DNA of 64,000 bases from Saprospiraceae bacterium (GCA_028285545.1 JANQPA010000036.1:124001-188000); one strand, 5' to 3'; positions 19,087-28,710 are shown, counted from the stretch's first letter. The notes: a model not told the origin generated them from the sequence alone. Translations and numbers: made by a program.

Positions 19087-19890
19087 ATGGGCACTATTTT
19101 TGACCAGGCCCAAGGCAAAACTGATGTCCCTCACCGGCATGATTATTACACGGTTTTAATTATTGAAAAAGCGAATGGTAAACATGTAATTGACTATCAA
19201 ACCCATCCATTCCAGGAATCTGAAGTCCATTTTGTAAGCCCAGGACAAGTACACCAGGTAGCTCTTACAGATAGGCCTAAAGGTTGGTTTTTTACTTTTT
19301 CCAAGGATTTTTTAGTCGAAAACAATATTCCGGAAAGCTTCATCTCTAATATTAACCTATTCCGACCTTTTGGCGATTCTCCCCCCTTAAAGGTGGATAA
19401 AATAACCTTTGAACGCCTCCTGCGCATAGTGAAAGAAATGGAAGCATGTTTACCAAAAGGCTTGACCTATCGCAGCAGAGCTTTAGGGGCTCTACTTCAA
19501 CTGTTTCTTATTTATTGCAATAACAGTTCAAATGTGGATGTAGAACAATTGGATGAAGAAAGTGCCAGTATTTGCATTTTGCGAGATTTCAAAGATCTGG
19601 TAGAGAAGAAATACAATGAATGGCATAAAGTAAATAGATATGCCACTGAAATTCACATCTCTTCTAAACACCTTAGTCAAACTGTGAAAAATTATACTGG
19701 AAAATCAGCGAAAGGAGTCATCCAAGATAGGCTTCTTTTAGAGGCCAAAAGACTACTCTTACATACAGAACTGACCATTAAAGAAATAGCCTACCGGATC
19801 GGGTTTGAAGAACCCCTGCACTTTAGTGGTTTCTTTAAAAACAAAGCAGGCATTTCTCCTTCAAAGTTTCGCGAAGAAAAAAAACGGTAA
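19087..19890 (+). CDS. AraC family transcriptional regulator
   Basis: Product of 267 residues from the first ATG. The N-terminal cupin-like sensor has HRHDYYTVLIIEKANGKHVI and SPGQVHQV; the C-terminal double helix-turn-helix has SSKHLSQTVKNYTGKSA and ELTIKEIAYRIGFEEPLHFS then GISPSKFRE. The reading frame stays open and protein-like for 22 codons before the ATG (SYKIERRQPSNDFFLEN), back to 19021 where ATC stands where a start codon would be expected, so the true start may be non-canonical or lost. Likely regulates the neighbouring nitroreductase and pirin genes. Confidence 0.88.
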   Translation: MGTIFDQAQGKTDVPHRHDYYTVLIIEKANGKHVIDYQTHPFQESEVHFVSPGQVHQVALTDRPKGWFFTFSKDFLVENNIPESFISNINLFRPFGDSPPLKVDKITFERLLRIVKEMEACLPKGLTYRSRALGALLQLFLIYCNNSSNVDVEQLDEESASICILRDFKDLVEKKYNEWHKVNRYATEIHISSKHLSQTVKNYTGKSAKGVIQDRLLLEAKRLLLHTELTIKEIAYRIGFEEPLHFSGFFKNKAGISPSKFREEKKR

Positions 19891-20003
19891 TATTGCCTTT
19901 TCTTTTGTAATCAGAAGTTTTCATATATCCTTCCTACTTTTTTATATCTCTTGCCTTGCTTTTAAGGAGCATCTTTGTATTGTAAAGATTAAAAGCACAA
20001 CCA

Positions 20004-20882
20004 ATGAACCGGAAAAATTTTATTCGAAAATCGATAATCGGGGTAGCAGGAATGGCCGCTGGTAATTCTGTACTTCGAGCAAAAAATATCAAATTAAAAA
20101 ATTCGACCTATGATAGATTGATGAAGCAGGTCGGATTCAATCACTTACCAAATAAAGAAAATAAAACAATGAGAACAGTATTGCATAAAGCAGATAGTAG
20201 AGGCCATGCTAATCATGGCTGGTTAGATTCCAATCATACCTTTAGTTTTGCCAATTACTACAATCCAGAAAGAATGAATTTTGGGGTCTTAAGAGTATTA
20301 AACGATGATGTGGTTAGTCCTAGTCGGGGATTCGGTACCCACCCACATGATAATATGGAGATCATCTCTATTCCACTGGAAGGAGATCTGGAGCATAAGG
20401 ACAGCATGGGGAATGTGACCGTTATCAAACAGGGGGATGTTCAGGTTATGAGTGCCGGTACTGGAGTTTTTCATAGTGAATACAATAAAAATAGCGATCA
20501 GGAAGTGAAGTTTTTGCAAATCTGGGTCTTCCCCAACAAGAAAAATGTGGATCCCCGATATGACCAAATCACGCTGGAAAATGGAAATTTGAAAAATCAA
20601 TTATTCCAAATTCTTTCGCCTAATCCAAATGATGATGGTGTTTGGATCCATCAAGACGCCTGGTTCCATATGGGAAACCTGGAGGAAGGTATTGAAACTA
20701 CCTACCATTTAAAAGATAGTAAAAATGGTGTTTATGCCTTCATTCTGGAAGGAGATGCTACCATCGAAAACCAGGAATTAAATAGAAGAGATGGATTTGG
20801 AATCTGGGATACCGATTCGATCAAAATCAAAGCAGATAATAATGTCAAAATTCTTTTAATGGAAGTTCCCATGGTGCCGTAA
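20004..20882 (+). CDS. Pirin family protein with N-terminal extension
   Basis: Product of 292 residues. The pirin cupin region starts at about residue 56 (MRTVLHKADSRGHANHGW) and keeps the four metal ligands: His113, His115, His157, Glu159. The first 55 residues (RKNFIRKSIIGVAGMAAG...) resemble a Tat-type signal plus linker, suggesting export, which is unusual because pirins are normally cytoplasmic. A start at 20169 would give the standard protein. I keep the longer form because the extension is in frame, protein-like and ends in VGFNHLPNKEN. Possible quercetinase or redox sensor. Confidence 0.85.
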   Translation: MNRKNFIRKSIIGVAGMAAGNSVLRAKNIKLKNSTYDRLMKQVGFNHLPNKENKTMRTVLHKADSRGHANHGWLDSNHTFSFANYYNPERMNFGVLRVLNDDVVSPSRGFGTHPHDNMEIISIPLEGDLEHKDSMGNVTVIKQGDVQVMSAGTGVFHSEYNKNSDQEVKFLQIWVFPNKKNVDPRYDQITLENGNLKNQLFQILSPNPNDDGVWIHQDAWFHMGNLEEGIETTYHLKDSKNGVYAFILEGDATIENQELNRRDGFGIWDTDSIKIKADNNVKILLMEVPMVP

Positions 20883-20939
20883 ACGAACTGACTTCTTTGG
20901 GAACTAATATCCTACATGATATTTAAAAAATAATACATA

Positions 20940-21022
20940 ATTGAACCGTGATTATCTGTGTAGATCGGTGTCCAAAAAAAATAATTTATGAAACGGGTTT
21001 TCACGGATAATCACGGTTCAAT
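20940..21022. repeat. Long inverted repeat between convergent genes
   Basis: Arms 20940-20960 and 21002-21022 match at 20 of 21 positions (core TTGAACCGTGATTATC) around a 41-base centre. It lies between pirin (rightward) and mltG (leftward) and could end both transcripts or be a dispersed repeat. Confidence 0.6.
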
Positions 21023-21028
21023 AGTACC

Positions 21029-22063
21029 CTATCTCAAACCTCTCTTCCTCAAATTGTCTCTATAAATTTGGGCATTCCGATTATGTTGTGCCAGGGTTCG
21101 AGCAAAATTATGTAAGCCGGAACCATCTCCAGCTGCGCAGAAATATAAATAATCATGGTTTTCCACATTCAAAACTCCATCAATACTTGAAATAGAAGAC
21201 ATGGCAATGGGGCCTGGAGGCAGACCTGCATACATATAAGTATTATAGGGAGAATCAAATTTAGTATGATAATTGGTGACTCTAGCTGTACTAAAATCTT
21301 TGGTCGCAAAAACTGCTGTTGGGTCGGCCTGAAGCCTCATTCCCTTACGGAGGCGATTCACATAAACACCTGCCATTCGTCTTTTTTCTTCGTTTTTGAG
21401 CGTTTCTTTTTCTACTATGGAGGCCAAAGTATAAACTTCCTGGGTTGACAAATTCAGTTTCTTGGCTTTATCTCGCCTTTTGCTTTTACTCCAAAATTTT
21501 TTGTGCTCTCTGATCATTCGCTCCATAAATTGACGAGGAGTGGAGTTCCAATACACTTCATAAGTATTGGGAATAAATACACTCATCAAATTATCTGGAG
21601 TGTAGCCGATTTCATTTAAAAAATTCTGGTCCTTCATCAAACTTAAGATTTCAACCGAATCCGGTTCGATGTAAGAAGCCGTTTTCCCGGCAACATCTTC
21701 AAGTAATCTTTCATTGGTTAATACCAGGTTCACAGGAGCTTGTTTGCCGGAACGCAAATGTCGGATCAATTCTACCATGGTCCAGCCTTTTTCTATTTTA
21801 TATCGACCACTGCGCATGGGATTTTTGATGTAATTCATATAGTCGGCAGTCTTATCAAAGGTCAAATCACTGAACGCAAGCCCTTTATCTTTTAATATTT
21901 TTTTGACCTCCTCATAGCTTGACCCTGTAGGAATGTGGATATGAAGATCACCAACTTGTTCTGTAACAATAGGCTTTTTATAAAATGATTGGTAGAAATA
22001 AATACCGGCAGCAATAATGATTAGGGAACCCATTATAAAAATGGTTCGTATTAGTCTAGTCAT
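21029..22063 (-). CDS. mltG: Endolytic murein transglycosylase
   Basis: Product of 344 residues. One N-terminal membrane anchor (about 5-25, IIIAAGIYFYQSF), a LysM-like region, then the YceG catalytic domain. The catalytic Glu218 lies in LASIVEKET, followed by GVYVNRLRKGMRLQADPT, the strongest family block. It cleaves nascent glycan strands at the inner membrane and sets their length. Length is normal. It ends near a long inverted repeat. Confidence 0.95.
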   Translation of the reverse strand: MTRLIRTIFIMGSLIIIAAGIYFYQSFYKKPIVTEQVGDLHIHIPTGSSYEEVKKILKDKGLAFSDLTFDKTADYMNYIKNPMRSGRYKIEKGWTMVELIRHLRSGKQAPVNLVLTNERLLEDVAGKTASYIEPDSVEILSLMKDQNFLNEIGYTPDNLMSVFIPNTYEVYWNSTPRQFMERMIREHKKFWSKSKRRDKAKKLNLSTQEVYTLASIVEKETLKNEEKRRMAGVYVNRLRKGMRLQADPTAVFATKDFSTARVTNYHTKFDSPYNTYMYAGLPPGPIAMSSISSIDGVLNVENHDYLYFCAAGDGSGLHNFARTLAQHNRNAQIYRDNLRKRGLR

Positions 22064-22082
22064 CCTTCAGATTTTTTATCAA

Positions 22083-22127
22083 TAACAATGTCAATGTCAA
22101 TAGCAATGTCAATAGCAATAGCAATAG
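22083..22127. repeat. Hexanucleotide tandem array (GTCAAT/AGCAAT)
   Basis: About seven six-base units with invariant CAAT and variable first two bases (AA, GT, GT, AG, GT, AG, AG). Lies between mltG and the phosphotransferase gene. Related arrays occur at 60408 and 63333. Confidence 0.75.
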
Positions 22128-22156
22128 TTAATTAGGGGTTATCATAGATGCCAATT

Positions 22157-23104
22157 CTAATTAAACATCAGATCAAAAAATTGGTTTCTTCCTATTGCTT
22201 TAAGCCTATCCAGCTTTTTTTTCTCCTTAAAATTGGGATATTCATCCCTATCAAAATACCATAAACTATCAATCAATATCATCAATTTCAGAACATCGTA
22301 CAAATAATATTGATCAGTTTGGGGAATGTTTCTGATTTCTGAGTAATTTTTTAAGACAAATCTTAGAGTATTCCTATCCTTCCCATCAAATAATCTACTT
22401 TCATGATAATGAGCCAAGCCAATAATATCCAATAAGTAATAACTATAATTTGAATCATCAAAATCAAGAATCGATTTTAGTTTGCCTTGTTCGAAAAAAA
22501 CATTGCTTGGATTGATGTCTCCATGAATAATTCCTTTTGATAGATTTGTTGGTAAAACCAAATCTTCCAGCTCTTCAAATAACCATTGCCGTTTTCTAAG
22601 TGATTGATCGCTGCCTAATTCCAGGCATTTTCTATTGGCGTATTCCCTGCAAAATTCAGTATCGTAATTCCATCTTGAAGCTGCCTCATCTATTGTAAAA
22701 TTGCATGTCAAATTATGAAGTTCTGCAATTTTTTGAATCAGTTCTTTATATTCTTGTGGTTCTAATTTGTTTTGGTGTCTTCCAGAATGATACTCAAATA
22801 ATAGAATCGCTTTTCCATTAAATTCTTCTATGAAATGATGATCATTATTTCTGTAAATTTTAGGACAGCTGAAATTTTTTTTATTTAAATAATTGACTAA
22901 AACAGCCTCAAATTTTACATAATCTATTTTTCTGTTTTCATAACACTTTAAAACATACCTCCCTTGATTGGTTTTTAGGAAAATATTGGTTTGTACAGTC
23001 CCCCCTGATAATTCTTTGAAATTTTGAAGAGTACCTAAATTATAATTTAATAGGATAAGCGATAAGTCATCTTTGTGGAAATTAGTTTTTTTACCTTTTG
23101 ACAT
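22157..23104 (-). CDS. APH-type phosphotransferase
   Basis: Product of 315 residues with the aminoglycoside phosphotransferase/homoserine kinase II fold. The catalytic loop GIIHGDINPSNVFF gives His194, Asp196 and Asn201, with the metal Asp214 in SILDFDDSNY. The N-terminal lobe has LSGGTVQTN and the ATP lysine in RYVLKCYE (Lys53). No membrane segment. The substrate could be homoserine, choline or another small hydroxyl compound; an antibiotic resistance role is not indicated by context (between panB and mltG). Confidence 0.82.
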   Translation of the reverse strand: MSKGKKTNFHKDDLSLILLNYNLGTLQNFKELSGGTVQTNIFLKTNQGRYVLKCYENRKIDYVKFEAVLVNYLNKKNFSCPKIYRNNDHHFIEEFNGKAILLFEYHSGRHQNKLEPQEYKELIQKIAELHNLTCNFTIDEAASRWNYDTEFCREYANRKCLELGSDQSLRKRQWLFEELEDLVLPTNLSKGIIHGDINPSNVFFEQGKLKSILDFDDSNYSYYLLDIIGLAHYHESRLFDGKDRNTLRFVLKNYSEIRNIPQTDQYYLYDVLKLMILIDSLWYFDRDEYPNFKEKKKLDRLKAIGRNQFFDLMFN

Positions 23105-23155
23105 AAACCACCTATTGCAAATTTTCGGTGCCGATTTTAAAACATTAAACGAATA

Positions 23156-23971
23156 TTAATATTGTTCTTTATCATTAGGAAAGTCAAGTGATTTTACATC
23201 ATTTATATATTGCTGGGTAGTTTCCTTGATGGTGTCAAAAAGTTCGAGATACCGACGCAGAAATCGTGGTTTAAAGTCTTTAGTAATGCCAAGCATATCA
23301 TGTGTTACCAGTACCTGACCATCACAATCAGGTCCTCCACCAATACCAATGGTGGGGATGTCCAGACTTTCGGATACTTTTTTACCCAGTTCCGCTGGGA
23401 TTTTTTCCAAAACCATAGAAAAACAGCCTAATTCCTGAAGTAATTTGGCATCACTCATCAGTTTTTGAGCTTCTGCTTCTTTTTTGGCTCTTACCGTATA
23501 AGTACCAAACTTATAAATGGATTGAGGAGTGAGGCCCAAATGTCCCATAACAGGTACTCCCGCTGATAAAATCCGTTTAATAGATTCTTCTACTTCTGCC
23601 CCTCCTTCTAATTTAACGGCATGAGCCCCCGATTCTTTCATGATTCTAATGGTGGATTCAAGGGCAATTTTAGAATTACCCTGGTAGGACCCAAAAGGTA
23701 AATCCACCACCACCAATGCTCTTTTAACAGCCCTCACCACAGAAGAAGCATGATAAATCATTTGATCCAAGGTAATGGGAAGGGTAGTTTCGTGACCGGC
23801 CATCACATTGGAAGCAGAATCTCCTACTAAAAGGACATCAACTCCTGCTTCATCTAAAATTCTGGCCATTGAAAAGTCATAGGCTGTCAGCATAGTGATC
23901 TTCTCACTTCTGTTTTTCATAGCCTGTATGACGTGAGTGGTAATTCTTTTTATTTCTTTATTGACAGACAT
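23156..23971 (-). CDS. panB: 3-methyl-2-oxobutanoate hydroxymethyltransferase
   Basis: Product of 271 residues, the usual length. Family blocks: [45 protein letters not shown], and LEKIPAEL with the catalytic Glu. Adds a hydroxymethyl group from 5,10-methylene-tetrahydrofolate to 2-oxoisovalerate, the first step of pantothenate synthesis. Cytoplasmic. panC is not in the window. Confidence 0.96.
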   Translation of the reverse strand: MSVNKEIKRITTHVIQAMKNRSEKITMLTAYDFSMARILDEAGVDVLLVGDSASNVMAGHETTLPITLDQMIYHASSVVRAVKRALVVVDLPFGSYQGNSKIALESTIRIMKESGAHAVKLEGGAEVEESIKRILSAGVPVMGHLGLTPQSIYKFGTYTVRAKKEAEAQKLMSDAKLLQELGCFSMVLEKIPAELGKKVSESLDIPTIGIGGGPDCDGQVLVTHDMLGITKDFKPRFLRRYLELFDTIKETTQQYINDVKSLDFPNDKEQY

Positions 23972-24346
23972 TTAAGCTAGTTTTTCTTGGCCTGAAAGAT
24001 AATTAATATTGTCGATATCTTGCTAAACCATAGATTTTTGAGCCTTGATGGAAAAAATGACTTATGTTCGTAGTCTGGTAGATCCTTTGATTATACAATT
24101 CTGCAATGGTATGATTTTTTAATGAGTAGATATGCAGATGAGTAGATATGCAAATGGGTAAATGTGCTGATGATTTGATATTACAATCCTACGATAATAG
24201 GATCTTTTGATGATTAAATTTACCGAATCTTCGAAATTTGCGTGAGAAAAAAACTAAAATAAACAACCGTACTTTGAATAAAACAACCCCTAACTGAACT
24301 CTGAACTTTTACCTACCGAAGGTAGGCTGAACTCTGAACCAATAAC
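23972..24346. other. Gene-free 375-bp divergent spacer with microrepeats
   Basis: Space between panB (leftward) and a lipoprotein gene (rightward). It holds a 16-bp tandem repeat (24122-24169) and a 13-bp direct repeat flanking a small hairpin (24294-24339). No coding frame. Promoters for both genes must lie here, but I cannot place them. Confidence 0.65.
24122..24169. repeat. 16-bp tandem repeat, three copies
   Basis: Units 24122-24137 (ATGAGTAGATATGCAG), 24138-24153 (one change) and 24154-24169 (more decayed) follow without gaps. Confidence 0.75.
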
Positions 24347-25339
24347 ATGATACGACAAGTAAGTTATTTAGCCCTAATAATTTTAGTATTAGCCAAATGT
24401 AGCACTGATGTAGAGCTGGAAGGCCCTGCTAATCCTATTCCTGTTGTATATGGCATTTTAGAAGCAAATGATTCGGCCCACTACTTGCGCATTGAAAAAG
24501 TATTTCAATCAGAAGGAGGGAATGCTGAACAGCTAGCAAGAGATCCTCTGAATTTTTATTATGATGAAAATGAAATAGCCGTCCTTTTGAGAAAGAATAG
24601 TGGTTTGGAAGCAACTTTGGATCGTGTAGACGGCAATGCAGAGGGACTTATTAGAGAAGACGGGCCTTTTGCAAGCTCTCCCAATATTTTATATAAAATA
24701 AAGGCCAATGATTTTCGACTGGATGGAGGAGAAAAGATAAACCTGGAGCTTAGTTTTTCTGACAACACCCAGGCTGTGACCGCAGAAACAATTATTCTTG
24801 AACCTGTAATTATTAGTAATAGCAGTCCACCTACAGCTGTCAATATGAGTTATGAACGAACCATTCGTACTTCTTGGAGTAGTGGAGAAGCTGCTGCCCT
24901 TCATGGCTTGGAATGGATTATTATTTATCGAGAACGGACCGTTCCTGGAAACTGGGAAGAAAAGAGATTATCCTGGAGGATCTCTGACCGAATAGAAGAT
25001 ACACCTGGAGCAAGCCTCGAGACCGTAACTTTTAAGGGTCGACAATTCTACGATTTTTTGGCAAGCAACCTGGAAGCTGCAGCCAATATTCAACGAGAAT
25101 TCCTTGGATTTGAGGTGAAAGTTGTCTCAATGGGTAATGAATTTGCAGATATTCTACAACTCAGCAATGCAAATATAGGAATTACAAGTACTCAATTTGA
25201 TCCTATTTATTCAAATGTTGAGGGAGGGATCGGAGTATTAACCTCTCGATCTTCAGCAATTCGAACAGGTATTGTTTTAAATCCTATTTCCATAGATTCT
25301 CTTAAAAATGGCATTATTACTGGGGCTCTCAATTTTTAA
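24347..25339 (+). CDS. DUF4249-like lipoprotein
   Basis: Product of 330 residues with a lipoprotein signal (LALIILVLAKC, Cys17). The mature protein opens with IPVVYGILEANDSAHYLRIE and ends with a DPIYSNVEGGIGVLTSRS block, which is like the DUF4249 lipoproteins that usually accompany TonB-dependent receptors in Bacteroidota. Here no receptor gene is adjacent. Assignment to the family is by motif resemblance and moderately sure. Probably outer-membrane, periplasm- or surface-facing. Confidence 0.7.
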   Translation: MIRQVSYLALIILVLAKCSTDVELEGPANPIPVVYGILEANDSAHYLRIEKVFQSEGGNAEQLARDPLNFYYDENEIAVLLRKNSGLEATLDRVDGNAEGLIREDGPFASSPNILYKIKANDFRLDGGEKINLELSFSDNTQAVTAETIILEPVIISNSSPPTAVNMSYERTIRTSWSSGEAAALHGLEWIIIYRERTVPGNWEEKRLSWRISDRIEDTPGASLETVTFKGRQFYDFLASNLEAAANIQREFLGFEVKVVSMGNEFADILQLSNANIGITSTQFDPIYSNVEGGIGVLTSRSSAIRTGIVLNPISIDSLKNGIITGALNF

Positions 25340-25506
25340 ATATTCATGGAGTAAATCTTAATCCCTTTTTTTTGACGAAAATTGAATTTAATTTCTTCCG
25401 ATGTTGCTTTTTTGAAACCTACAAACACTGATTACTCCTTACAATCGATGTTCTAGAGGCTGCTCAATAAAACTTGTGTTAATTTTTTATTTTTAGAATA
25501 AAAAAC

Positions 25507-26502
25507 ATGAGCACCTATATCAGAATCCTTTTCTTTTTCTTCTTTTTTGGATGTATTCTTCCCAATCAAATTAATGCTCAAGATCAGAAGTTAGATCGGT
25601 TAAGGGGTGAAATTGCACGCTTGGAAAAAATATCAGGTGGAACAGTTGGGGTTGGTATTATTCATTTGGAAAGCGGCCGTGAATTAATGTTTAATGATGA
25701 ACATAGTTTTCCTATGGCCAGTTCTTATAAAATTCCAATAGCAGTACAATTGCTGAAAAGGGTGGAAGCAGGCGAGATGCGTTTGGATAGTTTGGTCAAC
25801 CTTACCTTAAAGGATGTGCATCCCGGAAGCGGTACCATTTCCCGATTATTAAATGATCCGGGAGTAGCACTTTCAGCCCTGAATTTAATGGAATTAATGA
25901 TGCTGATCAGTGATAATAGTGCGACTGATTTGTGTATGCGTCTGGCAGGAGGCCCCGACGACATAAACAACATGATGAAAAAAAATGGTGTGGAAGGGAT
26001 AACAGTAGATCGGCCGACAGTCGTTCTGATAGCTAATTATTTAGGTATTGAAATGTCAGCAGATGAAACCATGTCTATGGAAGAATTTGATGAAGCTGTT
26101 GATGCCATTAGTAGAGAGGATCGAGAAAAAGCAATGGCAGCCTTTAGCAAGGATCCCCGTGATCAATCCACTCCTCAGGCTATGGCTAAATTATTGCAAT
26201 TGATATGGGAGGGAAAGCTGTTGAATAAAAAAAATACTGAATTATTACTGGATATAATGTATCGTTGTGAAACTGGGGATGCTCGCTTAAAAGGAATGTT
26301 GCCACCCAATACTCGGGTTGCTCATAAAACCGGAACAATAGGAGGAACTACCAATGATGTAGGGATTATTAATCTGCCAGGAGATTCTGGGCATGTGATT
26401 ACAGTGGTCTTTGTCAAAGAGTCAGAATTGAGTGTTTCACAAAGAGAGCAGGCCATCGCTCACATTGCCAGAGCAGTATATGATTATTTTCTGTTTAATT
26501 AA
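25507..26502 (+). CDS. Class A beta-lactamase-like serine hydrolase
   Basis: Product of 331 residues. Signal peptide to about residue 24 (FFGCILPNQINA). The SxxK motif is Ser72-SY-Lys75 in MASSYKIP, SDN is 135-137, and KTG is 274-276 in HKTGTIGGT. The general-base position in the omega loop, normally DRxE (Glu166), reads DRPT (Thr171), so the deacylating glutamate is not seen. An about 35-residue acidic insert (ETMSMEEFDEAVDAISRED) follows. It may be a slow penicillin binder, a DD-peptidase-like enzyme or a sensor rather than a lactamase. Standalone gene. Confidence 0.82.
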   Translation: MSTYIRILFFFFFFGCILPNQINAQDQKLDRLRGEIARLEKISGGTVGVGIIHLESGRELMFNDEHSFPMASSYKIPIAVQLLKRVEAGEMRLDSLVNLTLKDVHPGSGTISRLLNDPGVALSALNLMELMMLISDNSATDLCMRLAGGPDDINNMMKKNGVEGITVDRPTVVLIANYLGIEMSADETMSMEEFDEAVDAISREDREKAMAAFSKDPRDQSTPQAMAKLLQLIWEGKLLNKKNTELLLDIMYRCETGDARLKGMLPPNTRVAHKTGTIGGTTNDVGIINLPGDSGHVITVVFVKESELSVSQREQAIAHIARAVYDYFLFN

Positions 26503-26547
26503 CCTAGTTGCGCTGTGACTTGCTAGAAGAAAGTAATTACCTACTGC

Positions 26548-26582
26548 TTTCTACTTTCTACTTTCTACCTTCTACCTTCTGC
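26548..26582. repeat. Heptanucleotide tandem array (TTTCTAC)
   Basis: Five contiguous 7-base units: TTTCTAC three times, CTTCTAC, CTTCTGC. Lies in the spacer before dnaK. Confidence 0.8.
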
Positions 26583-26772
26583 TAAGGAGAAGGCTGCCAA
26601 TCTGACATCCTGTCACCTGTTGTCAGGTGTAATCTGAGGCTTTTGTCAGGCCATTTACCATAAAAGTAGAATTTTTGGCACCTGAGAAGAATCCAATTTT
26701 AATTGGCATTACTATTGATGACTATTTAGCGTTTACATAGCATTGAATCAACAAAACGTTAAATACAAAAGC

Positions 26773-28710
26773 ATGAGTAAAATTATAGGGATTGACTTAG
26801 GAACTACTAACTCTGTGGTTGCGGTGATGGAAGGAAACGAGCCTGTGGTAATTCCTAATGATGAAGGTAGAAGGACTACTCCTTCTGTAGTAGCCTTTAT
26901 GGATAATGGAGAGCGCAAGATTGGTGACCCTGCCAAGCGCCAGGCCATTACCAATCCTACCCGGACTGTTTCTTCCATTAAGCGATTTATGGGACAGCGT
27001 TTTTCAGAGTTGGGCGAAGAGCCTGAGCGTGTTGCCTATAAGGTGGTTAAAGGAGATAATGATACGGTTCGTGTAGAAATTGATGGTCGAAAATATACGG
27101 CTCAGGAGATTTCTGCCATGGTTCTTCAAAAAATGAAAAAAACTGCCGAAGACTTTTTAGGATCTGAAGTAACGGAGGCTGTTGTAACAGTTCCTGCTTA
27201 TTTTAATGATTCTCAGCGTCAGGCAACTAAGGAGGCTGGAGAGATTGCTGGACTGAAAATACGCCGTATTATCAATGAGCCTACAGCGGCAGCCTTAGCT
27301 TATGGCCTAGATAAGAAGCACAAGGACATGACCATCGCTGTATTTGACCTTGGAGGTGGTACTTTCGATATATCTATACTAGAAATGTATGATGTAGATG
27401 GCGATTCTACTTTTGAGGTGAAGTCCACAAACGGGGACACTCACCTTGGTGGAGATGACTTTGATAGAGTGATTATTGACTGGATGGCAGAGGATTTTAA
27501 GAAGCAGGAAGGAATTGATCTACGCAAAGATCCTATGGCTCTTCAGCGTTTAAAAGATGCAGCAGAAAAAGCAAAAATCGAATTGTCTTCTTCCTCTGAA
27601 ACGGAGATTAACCTCCCTTATATTACAGCAGTAGACGGTGTACCTAAGCACTTGGTGATTAAACTAAGCCGATCAAAGTTTGAGCAGTTGGCTGATAATT
27701 TAGTGGAACGTACTTTAGAACCTTGTCGTTTGGCCCTTAAAGATGCTGGATTGAATACCAGTGAAATTGATGAAGTGATATTAGTAGGTGGATCAACTCG
27801 AATTCCAAGAATTCAAGAGGCTGTTGAAAAATTCTTTGGTAAAAAACCAAATAAAGGAGTAAACCCTGATGAGGTTGTTGCTGTTGGAGCATCTATCCAG
27901 GGTGGTGTTTTGAGTGGTGATGTTCAGGATGTTTTACTTTTGGATGTTACGCCTCTTTCTTTAGGTATTGAAACTATGGGTGGTGTTTATGATGTTGTGA
28001 TTGATTCCAACTCAACCATTCCTACCAAGAAGTCGAAGGTGTATTCTACTGCAGCTGATAATCAACCTTCTGTAGAAATTCACATCCTTCAAGGAGAGCG
28101 TTCTATGGCAAAAGATAACCGTACGGTAGGTAAATTCATCTTAAGTGATATTCCTCCTGCACCACGAGGTATGCCTCAAATTGAGGTAACCTTTGATATC
28201 GATGCCAATGGAATTTTGAATGTTTCTGCTAAGGACAAAGGTACAGGTAAAGAACAGTCTATCCGTATCGAGGCTTCCACTGGTTTGTCTAAAGAAGAAA
28301 TTGCAAGAATGAAAGCAGAAGCAGAAGCTAATGCAGATACTGACCGAGAGGTTCGTGAAAGAGCAGACAAATTGAATACTGCTGATAGCTTGATTTTCCA
28401 AACGGAAAAACAAATCAATGAATATGGCGATAAAATTCCTGGTGATAAGAAGGAGGCCATTGAGTCAGCTTTAAATGAACTGAAAGAAGCGCATAAGGCA
28501 CAAGATATTGCTCAGATTGATGCGGCTACCGAAAAATTGAATACCGCATGGCAGAATGCCAGTCAGGAAATGTACCAGGCTTCTCAAGAAGCACAGCAGG
28601 GTGCTGCAGATCCAGGAGCACAAAACCAGGATCAGGGTGCAAATGACGGAGGTGATAATACTGATGATGTAACTGATGTAGAATTTGAGGAAGTTGATGA
28701 TAAGAAGTAA
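26773..28710 (+). CDS. dnaK: Hsp70 chaperone DnaK
   Basis: Product of 645 residues from the ATG before [20 protein letters not shown]; an earlier in-frame ATG (26743) would add ten residues not seen in the family. The ATPase domain has [14 protein letters not shown] and [14 protein letters not shown], followed by the substrate domain ([15 protein letters not shown]) and a Gln/Asp-rich tail ending in an acidic motif ([12 protein letters not shown]). ATP-dependent cytoplasmic protein folding. grpE and dnaJ are not adjacent. A strong terminator follows. Confidence 0.97.
   Translation: MSKIIGIDLGTTNSVVAVMEGNEPVVIPNDEGRRTTPSVVAFMDNGERKIGDPAKRQAITNPTRTVSSIKRFMGQRFSELGEEPERVAYKVVKGDNDTVRVEIDGRKYTAQEISAMVLQKMKKTAEDFLGSEVTEAVVTVPAYFNDSQRQATKEAGEIAGLKIRRIINEPTAAALAYGLDKKHKDMTIAVFDLGGGTFDISILEMYDVDGDSTFEVKSTNGDTHLGGDDFDRVIIDWMAEDFKKQEGIDLRKDPMALQRLKDAAEKAKIELSSSSETEINLPYITAVDGVPKHLVIKLSRSKFEQLADNLVERTLEPCRLALKDAGLNTSEIDEVILVGGSTRIPRIQEAVEKFFGKKPNKGVNPDEVVAVGASIQGGVLSGDVQDVLLLDVTPLSLGIETMGGVYDVVIDSNSTIPTKKSKVYSTAADNQPSVEIHILQGERSMAKDNRTVGKFILSDIPPAPRGMPQIEVTFDIDANGILNVSAKDKGTGKEQSIRIEASTGLSKEEIARMKAEAEANADTDREVRERADKLNTADSLIFQTEKQINEYGDKIPGDKKEAIESALNELKEAHKAQDIAQIDAATEKLNTAWQNASQEMYQASQEAQQGAADPGAQNQDQGANDGGDNTDDVTDVEFEEVDDKK

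Noticed and set aside
22083-22127. Possible short CRISPR-like array
   Set aside because: Units are six bases with no spacers of CRISPR length and no cas genes in the window.
26640-26772. Heat-shock operator or exact Bacteroidota promoter before dnaK
   Set aside because: A TTGG and a TATTTAG-like box are visible, but spacing and match to the TTTG/TAnnTTTG consensus are too weak to call. No CIRCE-like palindrome seen.
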